Below, piece by piece: positions 37,414-45,585 of a DNA stretch of 64,000 nucleotides. Where the stretch lies: contig NZ_VISE01000001.1 in assembly GCF_007827275.1 (NCBI RefSeq), positions 2,666,001 through 2,730,000 of the forward strand, in the 5' to 3' direction. Positions within the stretch are counted from its first letter, which is position 1. The number at the start of each line of letters is the position of its first letter. Made by a program: the position numbers and the translations under genes. The notes below the pieces were generated by a model. That model had not been told where the DNA came from, ran no database searches, and was given only the letters and a program-made list of their open reading frames with translations. The stretch comes from Gillisia sp. Hel_I_86. Lineage in GTDB: Bacteria; Bacteroidota; Bacteroidia; Flavobacteriales; Flavobacteriaceae.

Positions 37414-37830
37414 TTAGTCATTCATATTGGTGTTCAAATATTTTTTTTCACGAATGTGCACTTCCTTCTTTTCTTCTATATGTTTCTTTTCCAAAAGCAA
37501 TTTCTTATTGGGTGGTTCTGTAGCTTGAAAAAGAGCTTGCATCATAGCTATGGTTGGTTTAGTTTGTGACTTTTCAATGTCTTTCATGATTGCGATCATT
37601 CCATTCATTCGCTTTTTGATCAGAATAGAAATCCTGTGTTCCAAAGTTTCCATCCGAGGTCCCAAAGTTTCCACTGGTGAAATTCCGTTTTCATCAAAAA
37701 AATCAATCATTAATAGTAATGTCATCGATTGGGATTTCGATAATAATTTACTAATTTTTCTAAATTTCATCGCGACAGATTTTTTGATTTTTAAAGTCTC
37801 AAATTCTTCTTTTTCATATCCTTTATCCAT
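37414..37830 (-). CDS. BfmA/BtgA-family mobilization protein
   Basis: A 138-residue DNA-binding accessory factor of mobilizable Bacteroidota elements. The N-terminal KIKKSVAMKFRKISKLLSKS segment resembles the ribbon-helix-helix-like front of BfmA/BtgA. A long helical, charged tail (MNGMIAIMKDIEKSQTKPTI) follows. In the known systems it helps the relaxase BfmB/BtgB nick oriT; no relaxase gene remains here. The start of the next gene overlaps its stop codon. A nested palindrome lies upstream (37959-38010). Confidence 0.82.
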   Translation of the reverse strand: MDKGYEKEEFETLKIKKSVAMKFRKISKLLSKSQSMTLLLMIDFFDENGISPVETLGPRMETLEHRISILIKKRMNGMIAIMKDIEKSQTKPTIAMMQALFQATEPPNKKLLLEKKHIEEKKEVHIREKKYLNTNMND

Positions 37831-37958
37831 GGTTTTTAGTAAATTAATTGCCTGTTTACAGGGGTTAACAAATGTTTTTAGTAAAAAGCGGCATTTATGC
37901 TCAAAATTTTATAAAATAGAAAACCACGGAAACACCTATAAACACTAGGTTTGCAACA

Positions 37959-38010
37959 AATCGAATAACCGTAACATCGCTTCAGCGTGTTACCCTCTTG
38001 CTATTCGATT
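37959..38010. other. Nested palindrome, candidate oriT
   Basis: Outer arms aatcgaata (37959-37967) and tattcgatt (38002-38010) enclose a strong inner hairpin gtaaca-t-cgc / gcg-tgttac (37971-37993) with loop ttca. It sits about 130 bases upstream of the bfmA-like gene on its promoter side, where mobilizable elements usually carry oriT. The rest of the 37831-38333 gap is AT-rich without genes. Confidence 0.5.
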
Positions 38011-38333
38011 CCTTCATTTCATTTCAGGATCTTCATACTTTTCAACCAAGGCAGAAAAGCTATTTTAGGTACTTTTTAACACCATTATTTTTTAGTAATA
38101 AAGTGAAGTTAATTATTTATAAGTAACTGACAATCATTTAAATAAGCTAATTTCTATAATCATTTTGGATGGTTTATTTTAATGTAATTTGATATACTTT
38201 TTCTTTCTAAATCACATACTTATTATATCTTGAGCGTTTTCCTTTTCATTTGATATTGAATTCTATTTTATCATATAATTACCGATTTTATATGTAGCAC
38301 AATGATACAGATTAGGGCTCATTTCAATCTTGT

Positions 38334-38654
38334 TCACTTACTTCCCATAGCGCCATCGCCGTTACCTTTTCGGTAACCAAAACTAAAATTATGAGCGAGT
38401 AAGAACTTATAAAAGTGAGCCTGTCCTGAGCGCAGTCGAATGGGCGAGCGAACGGTTATGCAGTTCGTCTCGGTCAGAATTTTAAACTTTGTGTAGAAAA
38501 GGTTATGGTAATCTTTTTGCAAGGCGAACGCGGTCGCTTTTTCTGCGACTGGGTTTAAGACATTGTAGTGAACCGCTTTTCTCGGAATAAAGCTTTGCGC
38601 GAAATGCAGAGGAATGGGGTGGAATGGGTTGTGATTACTATACCAATTTGACAT
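38334..38654 (-). other. Doubtful 106-residue ORF over a repeat-like region
   Basis: The frame (containing FALQKDYHNLFYTKFKIL) has no recognisable domain. It runs across a REP-like sequence (gtgagcctgtcctgagcgcagtcgaa at 38416-38441, part of the frame), so it may be only a translated repeat. The composition is richer in G+C than the neighbours. I would not treat it as a gene without homologue support. Confidence 0.3.
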
Positions 38655-39768
38655 TATGAGCCGATTAGGAATGCTATTCGGCTCAATTTTTGGGGTATTT
38701 TGAGGTGATTAGGTTATTTTTTTGTGAAATTTTTAATTAAGCTGTTCTTCAAATGCTTGTTCTACTAATTCGATAATATTATCTAATTCTGAAGCGTGAC
38801 GTAAATTGACTTCTACATTACCGTTACCCCATCTACCTAAACCACTAATATCTCTACACAAGTTTTTAGGATCTTTGATATTCTCAAAATCCATATTTAA
38901 GGATAGACGTAATTTTGATTTTTGAGTACTACATCAACAAAGTTAGTTTGTGCCTTAAATGCTATGTATAGCTTCTTAAATTCAACTTTTGCTGTTGCAT
39001 CAATATTAAATACTCTTTTCTCAAACAAGCGATATAAGTCTAACATTTCATTTTGTAAATACTCGTATTGTTCTATGGTATATTGAACTGTATCTCTTGT
39101 GCTTTCAGGTGCTTTGTACATTTCTAAAATATCAGCATCTATATAAGGTGATGGCCATACTTTTAATGCTCTTTGACCTAATTCTACTGCTCTATTATTG
39201 ATTGCTTGTTCGTTCCAAATATCAGCTACTCTAACCGATTTATTTAGGAATAAAGGACTGTCATTAAAACCTCCTTCAATGGTCCTTTTATTGGTAAATG
39301 GCCTATCAGATAGTTCTGAATTATAAGCTGTTAATGAGAGATTGCCTAACGTATGTAAATACTTTTCTTTTACCAGTTTCCAATTCTCTCCTAATTCTTG
39401 TTGCCATTCAAGAGGTGTTTTTGGGTTTTGAGGTATAATGTGTTCTATGGTGTAGTTTTCTGAATTCACTAATTCCTTTCGCTTGAAATTCTCTAAGGAT
39501 TCTAAAAGGTAGTTTCTTGATCTGAAATTATACACATCTTTTAATTGAATTTCTCTTGTAAATTCCGCATCATCTGGAAATCTTCTATATCCATCCATTA
39601 AAATAAATGCTGCCTTCACAGATTCTGCATAGGTTTCACTTTTAATATTCTTATAAAGTGTTGCAAATGTTTTGTTTAAACTGTTGGTAGGAATACCGCA
39701 AATGGCACGTCTAAAAACGTAGTTTTTAGTAAGGTGTAATATCTCTACAAATTCATCAAATGTTATTA

Positions 39769-40651
39769 GAGCATGTTTAAAAACGATTCACAAGAATCAT
39801 TCGATTCTATTGAGGATAATCTGACAATTCTGCCACAATACCCAATATTCCTGACTTTCCGGTGTTTTTTCATAATCCTTGTCCAGTCGCCTGAAGAAAT
39901 TGAAGATCCCGAAGGTCCTTTCGGTGACCCATCTCCACTTTACCGGGACAAAGCCTTTCGAGGATGGCGGGCATGACGAGATCTCCACTTCCAGCCCTAT
40001 TACCGTCCTCTCGACCCACTCCATGAACACCTTCTTGTAGGCATGGTCGGCCAGTATCTTTTCCATCCGGTCCAGATAGCCCAACAGGGGCTCCACCACC
40101 CTCTCGGCCACCGCCCCGTCGGCCTGGTTCGCCGCGCCTACCACAACGCCCCATACCAGGCCGAGGGTATCGGTGATCGCGTGCCGTTTCCGTCCGTTTA
40201 TCTTCTTGTTCCCGTCGATGCCCTTCGACTCCGAGGTCATCGGCCCCGCCTTGACGGACTGGCTGTCGATCGACAGCATACTGGGTGTTGCCCCCTTTCC
40301 CTGCCGCTTCCTCTCCATCATGTTCAGCCCTGCGTTCAGCCTTGAAAGGGTGCCGTCCCGGCCCCACTTCCTGAAATGGTAGTAGACGCTCTCCCATTTG
40401 GGAAAGCATTCCGGTAGGTTCCGCCATTGGCAGCCGGTGCGCAATATCCAAAGGATGGCGTCGGCAATGTCGCGCAACTTATAGTGGCCCTTGATTTTAA
40501 CGGGAAGGAATTTTTTCATAATTTCCCACTGTTGGGCAGTCGATCGGGTGTATCTCGATTTCATAAACTCTGTTTTATTTGTGAACTACAAAGTTTATAC
40601 TGCCCAACTTTTTTTACAAACTTTCACCCAAATTTGTTTTTAAACATGCTC
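39769..40651 (-). mobile_element. IS5-family insertion sequence, copy 1 (883 bp)
   Basis: Terminal inverted repeats gagcatgtttaaaaac / gtttttaaacatgctc are flanked by TTA on both sides (target duplication). Removing the element and one TTA restores the reading frame of the DUF262 gene (NNEL-ITFDEF). G+C content is far above the surrounding DNA. Copy 2 is at 43572-44454 in the opposite orientation with only a few substitutions. Confidence 0.93.
39797..40564 (-). CDS. IS5-family transposase (copy 1)
   Basis: A 255-residue DDE transposase. The N-terminal DUF4096-like domain (LPVKIKGHYKLRDIADAILW, WESVYYHFRKW) is followed by SMLSIDSQSVKAG (first Asp), KILADHAYKKVF (second Asp) and WVTERTFGIFNFFRRLDKDY (Glu, with the R/K of the Y-(2)-R-(3)-E-(6)-K signature). 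Intact. It differs from the other copy at a few residues (LRTG versus FRTG, KINGRK versus KIKGRK). Confidence 0.93.
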   Translation of the reverse strand: MKSRYTRSTAQQWEIMKKFLPVKIKGHYKLRDIADAILWILRTGCQWRNLPECFPKWESVYYHFRKWGRDGTLSRLNAGLNMMERKRQGKGATPSMLSIDSQSVKAGPMTSESKGIDGNKKINGRKRHAITDTLGLVWGVVVGAANQADGAVAERVVEPLLGYLDRMEKILADHAYKKVFMEWVERTVIGLEVEISSCPPSSKGFVPVKWRWVTERTFGIFNFFRRLDKDYEKTPESQEYWVLWQNCQIILNRIE

Positions 40652-41026
40652 TTAGCTCATTGTTGTAATCGCCATAAACTGCTAATAAGAATGGGTATGA
40701 AGTATCCATTCGTAATTTGGTAATTTCTTTGTATACAGATTTTAGGGTTTTATCTTCTTCTTTCTGTAAAGCAATCGCGACATAGTATTGAGAATATTCG
40801 TAAAGGCTTTTTACAATATTTTCTGTTCCTAATTTATCTTTATGGTTATTAAAATAGAGTTTAAAGGTATCATATACCTCTCCAATTTGAGTTTGCTCAT
40901 CCCAACCTGAATTAAGTATTGCAGGCGTAATGAATTTCGCTTTTATATCAGATTCGGAAAAGTCTTTTTTATTCATCAAATTTTATTTTTTCAAGAATTT
41001 TCAAATTCCTATATACTTTTCATTTT

Positions 41027-41818
41027 TTAAATTTTCGCAATTACTTTATTCTTTAGCCATTCAAAAGCTTTTTCTTGATTATATGCTATTCCCGTTCTCA
41101 ATAAAGCCTCCATATCTCCGGTGAAATTTGGGTCTTGCTCTTTTTCTTCAATATTTAGTAGAAACTCTTTTTGACTTGGCGGTCTATTTCCTGTTGAAAA
41201 TGTTGTGTACTCTTTAAAGCATTTAATGATCTGCTCTATATTCAATTCCATTTTCAACCTTGAGTAATCCAAATCGAACAAATCCCTGCCTTTACTGCGT
41301 TGGTATAATGCTCGTAATTTTGTGCCCAGTAATTCATTGATATTATAAGTTCGGATATTGGCTTTCCCTTCAAACCAATCACTCTTTATTTCAAAAGGAA
41401 ACTCTACCCAAGGCAACACGTTAAAATGCTCTTTACAGTTGATTTCCAATTTTAAGCGCAATCTAATTTCTTCATATTCAGAATTGAAACGATATAGTGC
41501 TTTTGCTCCGTGTCCTTTAACTTGTGTTTTTCTTGGTTCCTCAAAAAATGTGATTACTTCATTAAGACGTTGCATTATTGGTTTTATAGGACCTGGTTTT
41601 ATTTGGACCAAATCTATATCTTCAGAATATCTTGGCGCTGGATTCAAATACAATTTGTGAAGGGCGGTATCGCCTCTAAAGGCTAAGTTTTCATTTAAGA
41701 ATTCATCTGAAAAAATTTCTACCAATGCACGACTAATGACAAGGTCTTGTTCTACTTGATAAAACTGTTTCCAAGGTGCTTGTTCTTGCCATTTCGCTAT
41801 ATAAGGCTTCGGAATCAT
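41027..41818 (-). CDS. AbiEii-type nucleotidyltransferase toxin
   Basis: About 263 residues from the ATG at 41818, which overlaps the antitoxin stop by 4 bases (ATGA); the longer frame to 41857 is less likely. The nucleotidyltransferase motif AFRGDTALHKLYL...SEDIDLVQI matches the AbiEii/AbiGii family, whose members add nucleotides to tRNA and block translation. Paired with the AbiEi-like gene it forms a type IV toxin-antitoxin/abortive-infection system. No lesion is seen. Confidence 0.88.
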   Translation of the reverse strand: MIPKPYIAKWQEQAPWKQFYQVEQDLVISRALVEIFSDEFLNENLAFRGDTALHKLYLNPAPRYSEDIDLVQIKPGPIKPIMQRLNEVITFFEEPRKTQVKGHGAKALYRFNSEYEEIRLRLKLEINCKEHFNVLPWVEFPFEIKSDWFEGKANIRTYNINELLGTKLRALYQRSKGRDLFDLDYSRLKMELNIEQIIKCFKEYTTFSTGNRPPSQKEFLLNIEEKEQDPNFTGDMEALLRTGIAYNQEKAFEWLKNKVIAKI

Positions 41819-42606
41819 AAATCGCTCTCTATTTTTATATTCACATCCACTTTCCAATTATTATGAATGGCTCCAGGTCTCTCTTTTGATTTTGGACTCA
41901 ATAACACCGGATAGTATTTTGATGTCTTTAAGTACTCTTTTATGGGATCGTACAAATTCGATTCAACTTGTAGTTCGTCTTCTAGCAAAAAACCCAAACG
42001 TTGTAAGGTGCTTTTGTGAGGATACCAACTAAGTAAGTCTTCTATATCTTGAACGTTTATTTCTTCTGACAGTTCTTCGAGAATGGCTAACATTCTATTG
42101 ATACCTCCCAACTTGCTTTGATGATGGATTAAATCTACAGCTGTTAACGCTGGACTTGAAATTTTAAAAATACCTGCATCCGATTTTTTCTCTAAAATGT
42201 TTTTTGTTGGCCATTTTGAAGTTGTAAAAAAATGAATATCTATCGATGATTTTTTAATATTAGGGAATGACTTATCTGTCATTACATATTCCCGTTGCAC
42301 TTGTTGATGTCCTGCGCCGTGAAACTTTGCAGCAGAATAAAAGCCTAAGTAATAATTACTATCCAAATAATCAAAAAGCTTATGTGCAAATAACTGCACA
42401 GGTAGCTGTTCTTGTTTGGAATATCTTGGTGGAATGATTAAATAAAACCCTTTTCTTAAGTTTACAATTTCCTTTTTGGCTACCAAACGTGAAAGCTCTT
42501 GCTTTAAAGCAGTATCAGTTTTATGACACTTTTTTACAAGTTCATCCCAAGAAAACGAGTATTCCTCAAAGGATTGTAGTTGCTTTATATAGTCTGAAAT
42601 ATCCAC
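41815..42606 (-). CDS. AbiEi-type antitoxin
   Basis: A 263-residue protein. The N-terminal winged helix (FSWDELVKKCHKTDTALKQELSRL, written here in part) would bind the operon's own promoter. The middle (YLGFYSAAKFHGAGHQQ, then SSPALTAVDLIHH) is the AbiEi C-terminal domain that neutralises the toxin. It is upstream of and coupled to the toxin, the usual order. It is likely self-repressing. Intact. Confidence 0.86.
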   Translation of the reverse strand: MDISDYIKQLQSFEEYSFSWDELVKKCHKTDTALKQELSRLVAKKEIVNLRKGFYLIIPPRYSKQEQLPVQLFAHKLFDYLDSNYYLGFYSAAKFHGAGHQQVQREYVMTDKSFPNIKKSSIDIHFFTTSKWPTKNILEKKSDAGIFKISSPALTAVDLIHHQSKLGGINRMLAILEELSEEINVQDIEDLLSWYPHKSTLQRLGFLLEDELQVESNLYDPIKEYLKTSKYYPVLLSPKSKERPGAIHNNWKVDVNIKIESDL

Positions 42607-42675
42607 TTAAAAGTAAATTTTCGAGAAAGATACCATTTTACGGTAATTATCTCGTTATTCTACTATAAAAATTTT

Positions 42676-42683
42676 TAATTTTG
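42676..42683 (+). promoter_or_regulatory. -7 box upstream of the phosphatase-like gene
   Basis: TAATTTTG, an exact TAnnTTTG match, 39 bases before the ATG at 42723. Confidence 0.45.
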
Positions 42684-42722
42684 CCAAAGGATTTCCATAA
42701 AGGCTATTAGTATCAATTTTAT

Positions 42723-43049
42723 ATGAAAACGCTCTTCATCTGTTCCGCAAACAAACAACGCTCAAAAACGGCTGAAGACTATTTGGCTTCAAAATATCCA
42801 GGGCACGAATTTCTAAGTGCAGGCACTAATATTAAAATTTGTAGAAAAGAAGGAACAACTGAACTGACTGAGGATTTATTAAAATGGGCCGACAAGGTCT
42901 ATGTTATGGAAAAGAAACATTTAGACCAAATTAAGAAGCATACAGGCTCAAAGTATTACTCAAAAATTAAGGTGTTAGATATTCCAGATATCTACAAATA
43001 CTATGATGCTGATTTGATCACGATTTTGGAAGAGAAGGTGTCTTTCTAA
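42723..43049 (+). CDS. Small protein-tyrosine-phosphatase-like protein
   Basis: A 108-residue protein starting MKTLFICSANKQRSKTAEDY. The Cys-x5-Arg loop (C8, R14) and later DIPDIY acidic stretch match the small predicted protein-tyrosine phosphatases related to low-molecular-weight phosphatases. The catalytic loop is intact. It is often carried on mobile DNA. The substrate is unknown. It has its own promoter, diverges from the AbiE operon and lies near the right island end. Confidence 0.75.
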   Translation: MKTLFICSANKQRSKTAEDYLASKYPGHEFLSAGTNIKICRKEGTTELTEDLLKWADKVYVMEKKHLDQIKKHTGSKYYSKIKVLDIPDIYKYYDADLITILEEKVSF

Positions 43050-43308
43050 AACTACCTTTATAGTGGTAAAAAACTCCTAAAAAGCATCATATATACCATT
43101 ATAATGGTTTTTTAACTTTCGTCCGATTTGAGATTGTTCAACTACATACCTTAGTAAACTTTCGAGAAAAACACTAAAAATTGGTACTTTACTCGAAAAT
43201 TTACTAAAACTCGCTCTTAATAATTTTATTTGAACTCATTTATGTGGGTTTGTATACCTAACTCGCATAAATATCCCAAAACTCACAAATTTTTGTTAAA
43301 AAGGGGCT

Positions 43309-43321
43309 AATTCGGTGTCAC
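43309..43321 (+). promoter_or_regulatory. Fourth attcggtgtca motif, right island end
   Basis: aattcggtgtcac, within a longer direct repeat (ggggctaattcggtgtcact) also found at 32497-32516. Inferred to be an arm-type integrase site near attR. Confidence 0.5.
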
Positions 43322-43381
43322 TAATTTTAGAGGGTCGTTTTAAGTCCTGTAAAACCTCAAAAAATAAAAATTTGGATAGTT

Positions 43382-43394
43382 CCTCATTCTCCGC
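43382..43394 (+). other. attR of the tRNA-Ser island
   Basis: cctcattctccgc repeats the tRNA-Ser 3' end (32382-32394). The next bases also agree apart from one inserted T (cgaaaag versus ctgaaaag), which fits the original tRNA downstream sequence. Confidence 0.85.
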
Positions 43395-43398
43395 TGAA

Positions 43399-43430
43399 AA
43401 GCCCCGTAACACTAGTGTTTACGGGGCTTT
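43399..43430 (+). terminator. Displaced tRNA-Ser terminator
   Basis: aagccccgtaa...ttacggggctt hairpin followed by T residues, directly after attR. Its position relative to attR matches that of a tRNA terminator before island integration. Confidence 0.75.
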
Positions 43431-43571
43431 GTTTTTAGGGGTGTTGAATTAGGTGTTGTTTATGAGGTTTTTAAATTATTTACTTTTAGAATTTTAAAGG
43501 TCGAAAGTGATTTATTGGAAATTTTTTATTGAAACTTAAATGCGGTGTTTTTATTATTGGATATATAATTA

Positions 43572-44454
43572 GAGCATGTTTAAAAACAAATTTGGGTGAA
43601 AGTTTGTAAAAAAAGTTGGGCAGTATAAACTTTGTAGTTCACAAATAAAACAGAGTTTATGAAATCGAGATACACCCGATCGACTGCCCAACAGTGGGAA
43701 ATTATGAAAAAATTCCTTCCCGTTAAAATCAAGGGCCACTATAAGTTGCGCGACATTGCCGACGCCATCCTTTGGATATTTCGCACCGGCTGCCAATGGC
43801 GGAACCTACCGGAATGCTTTCCCAAATGGGAGAGTGTCTACTACCATTTCAGGAAGTGGGGCCGGGACGGCACCCTTTCAAGGCTGAACGCAGGGCTGAA
43901 CATGATGGAGAGGAAGCGGCAGGGAAAGGGGGCAACGCCCAGTATGCTGTCGATCGACAGCCAGTCCGTCAAGGCGGGGCCGATGACCTCGGAGTCGAAG
44001 GGCATCGACGGGAACAAGAAGATAAAAGGACGGAAACGGCACGCGATCACCGATACCCTCGGCCTGGTATGGGGCGTTGTGGTAGGCGCGGCGAACCAGG
44101 CCGACGGGGCGGTGGCCGAGAGGGTGGTGGAGCCCCTGTTGGGCTATCTGGACCGGATGGAAAAGATACTGGCCGACCATGCCTACAAGAAGGTGTTCAT
44201 GGAGTGGGTCGAGAGGACGGTAATAGGGCTGGAAGTGGAGATCTCGTCATGCCCGCCATCCTCGAAAGGCTTTGTCCCGGTAAAGTGGAGATGGGTCACC
44301 GAAAGGACCTTCGGGATCTTCAATTTCTTCAGGCGACTGGACAAGGATTATGAAAAAACACCGGAAAGTCAGGAATATTGGGTATTGTGGCAGAATTGTC
44401 AGATTATCCTCAATAGAATCGAATGATTCTTGTGAATCGTTTTTAAACATGCTC
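43572..44454 (+). mobile_element. IS5-family insertion sequence, copy 2 (883 bp)
   Basis: Same ends as copy 1 (gagcatgtttaaaaac / gtttttaaacatgctc), and flanked by its own TTA duplication. Opposite orientation to copy 1. It lies outside the island, 178 bases beyond attR. Confidence 0.93.
43659..44426 (+). CDS. IS5-family transposase (copy 2)
   Basis: A 255-residue intact DDE transposase, differing from copy 1 at only a few residues; catalytic blocks SMLSIDSQSVKAG, ILADHAYKKVF and VTERTFGIFNFFRR are the same. Both copies may be active, and each can supply enzyme for the other. Confidence 0.93.
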   Translation: MKSRYTRSTAQQWEIMKKFLPVKIKGHYKLRDIADAILWIFRTGCQWRNLPECFPKWESVYYHFRKWGRDGTLSRLNAGLNMMERKRQGKGATPSMLSIDSQSVKAGPMTSESKGIDGNKKIKGRKRHAITDTLGLVWGVVVGAANQADGAVAERVVEPLLGYLDRMEKILADHAYKKVFMEWVERTVIGLEVEISSCPPSSKGFVPVKWRWVTERTFGIFNFFRRLDKDYEKTPESQEYWVLWQNCQIILNRIE

Positions 44455-44611
44455 TTAATCATATAGCAATACACTCCTTTTTCCAACTAATATTTTTTGA
44501 ATCATAATACTATGGAGAAATGTAACAATTTTCTACGTTATTTATTAGATGATAGCTTAGAAATTTTTGTTGGAAAATTTCACTTTTAATCTTATTAATT
44601 TTATTTAATTA

Positions 44612-45524
44612 ACTCGAGTTTCCTATTATAATACTGTTTTTTCAAACTGAAATGCCATCACGAACAGGATAAGTTTGATGATGAACCCGTCCGCCGTCAC
44701 CGCGTTTATATGTCTTGGCATCAACGCACAGATCTGGCTTATCGAGGTCTCTATCCTTTTTCTCATGTGTTCCTTTATAAAGGCCACCGCCTGGATGTCC
44801 TTCCGTTTTGAATTGGATTTCCTGCTGATTGCCAGGTCTACCTGTTCGACCTCCCTTAACATATCCTCGATCTCATAGTTGGGGTATGCGCTGTCCCCGT
44901 ACAACGAGCTTTCGGGCGGCAGGTCGTGGTACATCCTTTTGAGGATCTGCGAGTCGTGCTCGGCACCTTGGACCAGGTACATCTCCACGGGGATACCCTC
45001 GGCGGTGGTCACCAACTTTATCTTGACGCCGTGGAAATGTTCCCGTTTGGAGGCGTTGCAGCCTCTGTACTCCTCCTCCCTGAAGAGCTTGCAACGGCTT
45101 ATCCGAATATTGTGGCATGCCTTCACGGGAAAGGAATCGATGATGTATCTCATCTCGCAGCACATGTACTTGAATATCCTGCCTATGCGCAAAAGGATGA
45201 ACATCAGGATTTCCTTCAACTTGTGCAGGCGTTTGGTGAAACCGCTCTTTTTCAGCACATGGTCGAAAACATGGCCGTCCATATAGTCGAGCGACATCGT
45301 CTGGTTGCCGCGGAAATAGAGGGCCGATACCAATGCGGTGGCAATGACCTGGCCGTCGGTGAATTTCCTGTTGTTGTGTTCGCTGTGGTTCATTCCTTTC
45401 AATAGGTCGTCGACCAAACAATAAATTGCTATAACTTTCTCCTGGAGCATTTTGAGATGTTTTTAAAGTTCACACCTTAAAATTACCAAACTCATTGTGC
45501 TCCTCCTTTTTAGGAAACTCGGGT
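44612..45524 (-). mobile_element. IS982-family insertion sequence a (~0.9 kb)
   Basis: Ends actcgagtttccta (44612-) and its complement taggaaactcgggt (-45524), with one mismatch. A clean target duplication could not be made out. It carries one transposase gene and is richer in G+C than the flanks. Confidence 0.8.
44626..45450 (-). CDS. IS982-family transposase a
   Basis: A 274-residue DDE transposase. MRYIIDSFPVKACHNIRISR carries the first Asp, GVKIKLVTTAEGIPVEMYLV follows, and SLYGDSAYPNYEIEDML carries the second Asp. Later RKRIETSISQICALMP holds the Glu. The order and length are those of IS982 elements of Bacteroidota. No interruption. Confidence 0.85.
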   Translation of the reverse strand: MLQEKVIAIYCLVDDLLKGMNHSEHNNRKFTDGQVIATALVSALYFRGNQTMSLDYMDGHVFDHVLKKSGFTKRLHKLKEILMFILLRIGRIFKYMCCEMRYIIDSFPVKACHNIRISRCKLFREEEYRGCNASKREHFHGVKIKLVTTAEGIPVEMYLVQGAEHDSQILKRMYHDLPPESSLYGDSAYPNYEIEDMLREVEQVDLAISRKSNSKRKDIQAVAFIKEHMRKRIETSISQICALMPRHINAVTADGFIIKLILFVMAFQFEKTVL

Positions 45525-45585
45525 TAAATATTTAACTCCATTCGGCTCATTAGAAAATGCTGCAAGAATTACAATTGACCTATTA

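Larger units (their letters stand above)
35544..37414 (-). pseudogene. Helix-turn-helix/replication-like accessory gene, cut by IS630
   Basis: The 5' part (36998-37414) encodes MEKVNYIIQLNAVFERFNND ... and TYHNYLKELNDWSYLQYYPS. The 3' part (35544-35793) encodes EGKKFYAYYQAKNW...LKIINWKESAKNYV. The two join in frame once the IS630 element is removed, giving about 220 residues. The style (winged-helix front, KFYAYY-type tail) is that of a gene found beside mobilization genes in Bacteroidota elements. Its exact function is unknown. It begins at the last base of bfmA, so the two were co-transcribed. Confidence 0.75.
38733..40979 (-). pseudogene. DUF262/DUF1524 (GmrSD-like) restriction gene fused to an HsdR stub, disrupted
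   Basis: The 5' 35 residues (MMNKKDFSESDIKAKFITPA...) are the start of a type I restriction HsdR subunit. They run in frame into the middle of a DUF262-type protein (VYDTFKLYFNNHKDKL, DTSYPFLLAVYGDY). An IS5-family element interrupts it after NNEL. It resumes as ITFDEFVEIL...FRRAICGIPTNSLNK and then the DUF1524 nuclease motif YTIEHIIPQNP. A frameshift near 38910 separates the last domain (MDFENIKDPKNLCRDISGLG, 38733-38894). The N-terminal nucleotide-binding part is missing. It was a modified-DNA-dependent restriction enzyme. Confidence 0.85.
32382..43394 (+). mobile_element. tRNA-Ser genomic island (decayed mobilizable element)
   Basis: An 11.0 kb insertion bounded by cctcattctccgc (32382-32394 and 43382-43394). 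A tyrosine integrase gene lies just inside the left end and reads inward. A second direct repeat (ggggctaattcggtgtcact) lies inside both ends, at 32497 and 43303. Contents: broken integrase, disrupted helix-turn-helix-type gene, BfmA/BtgA mobilization protein with an oriT-like palindrome, wrecked restriction genes, AbiE pair and a phosphatase-like gene. No relaxase or conjugation gene remains. Three IS elements lie inside it. Confidence 0.85.

Noticed and set aside
39870-40451. Long overlapping frames on both strands inside the IS5 copies (also 43772-44353)
   Set aside because: They result from the high G+C of the element. The 255-residue frame is the recognised transposase, and the others have no family features.
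40652-43571. A composite transposon made of the two IS5 copies carrying AbiE and the phosphatase-like gene
   Set aside because: Each IS5 copy has its own TTA duplication, and attR of the tRNA-Ser island lies between them at the expected place, so they look like independent insertions.
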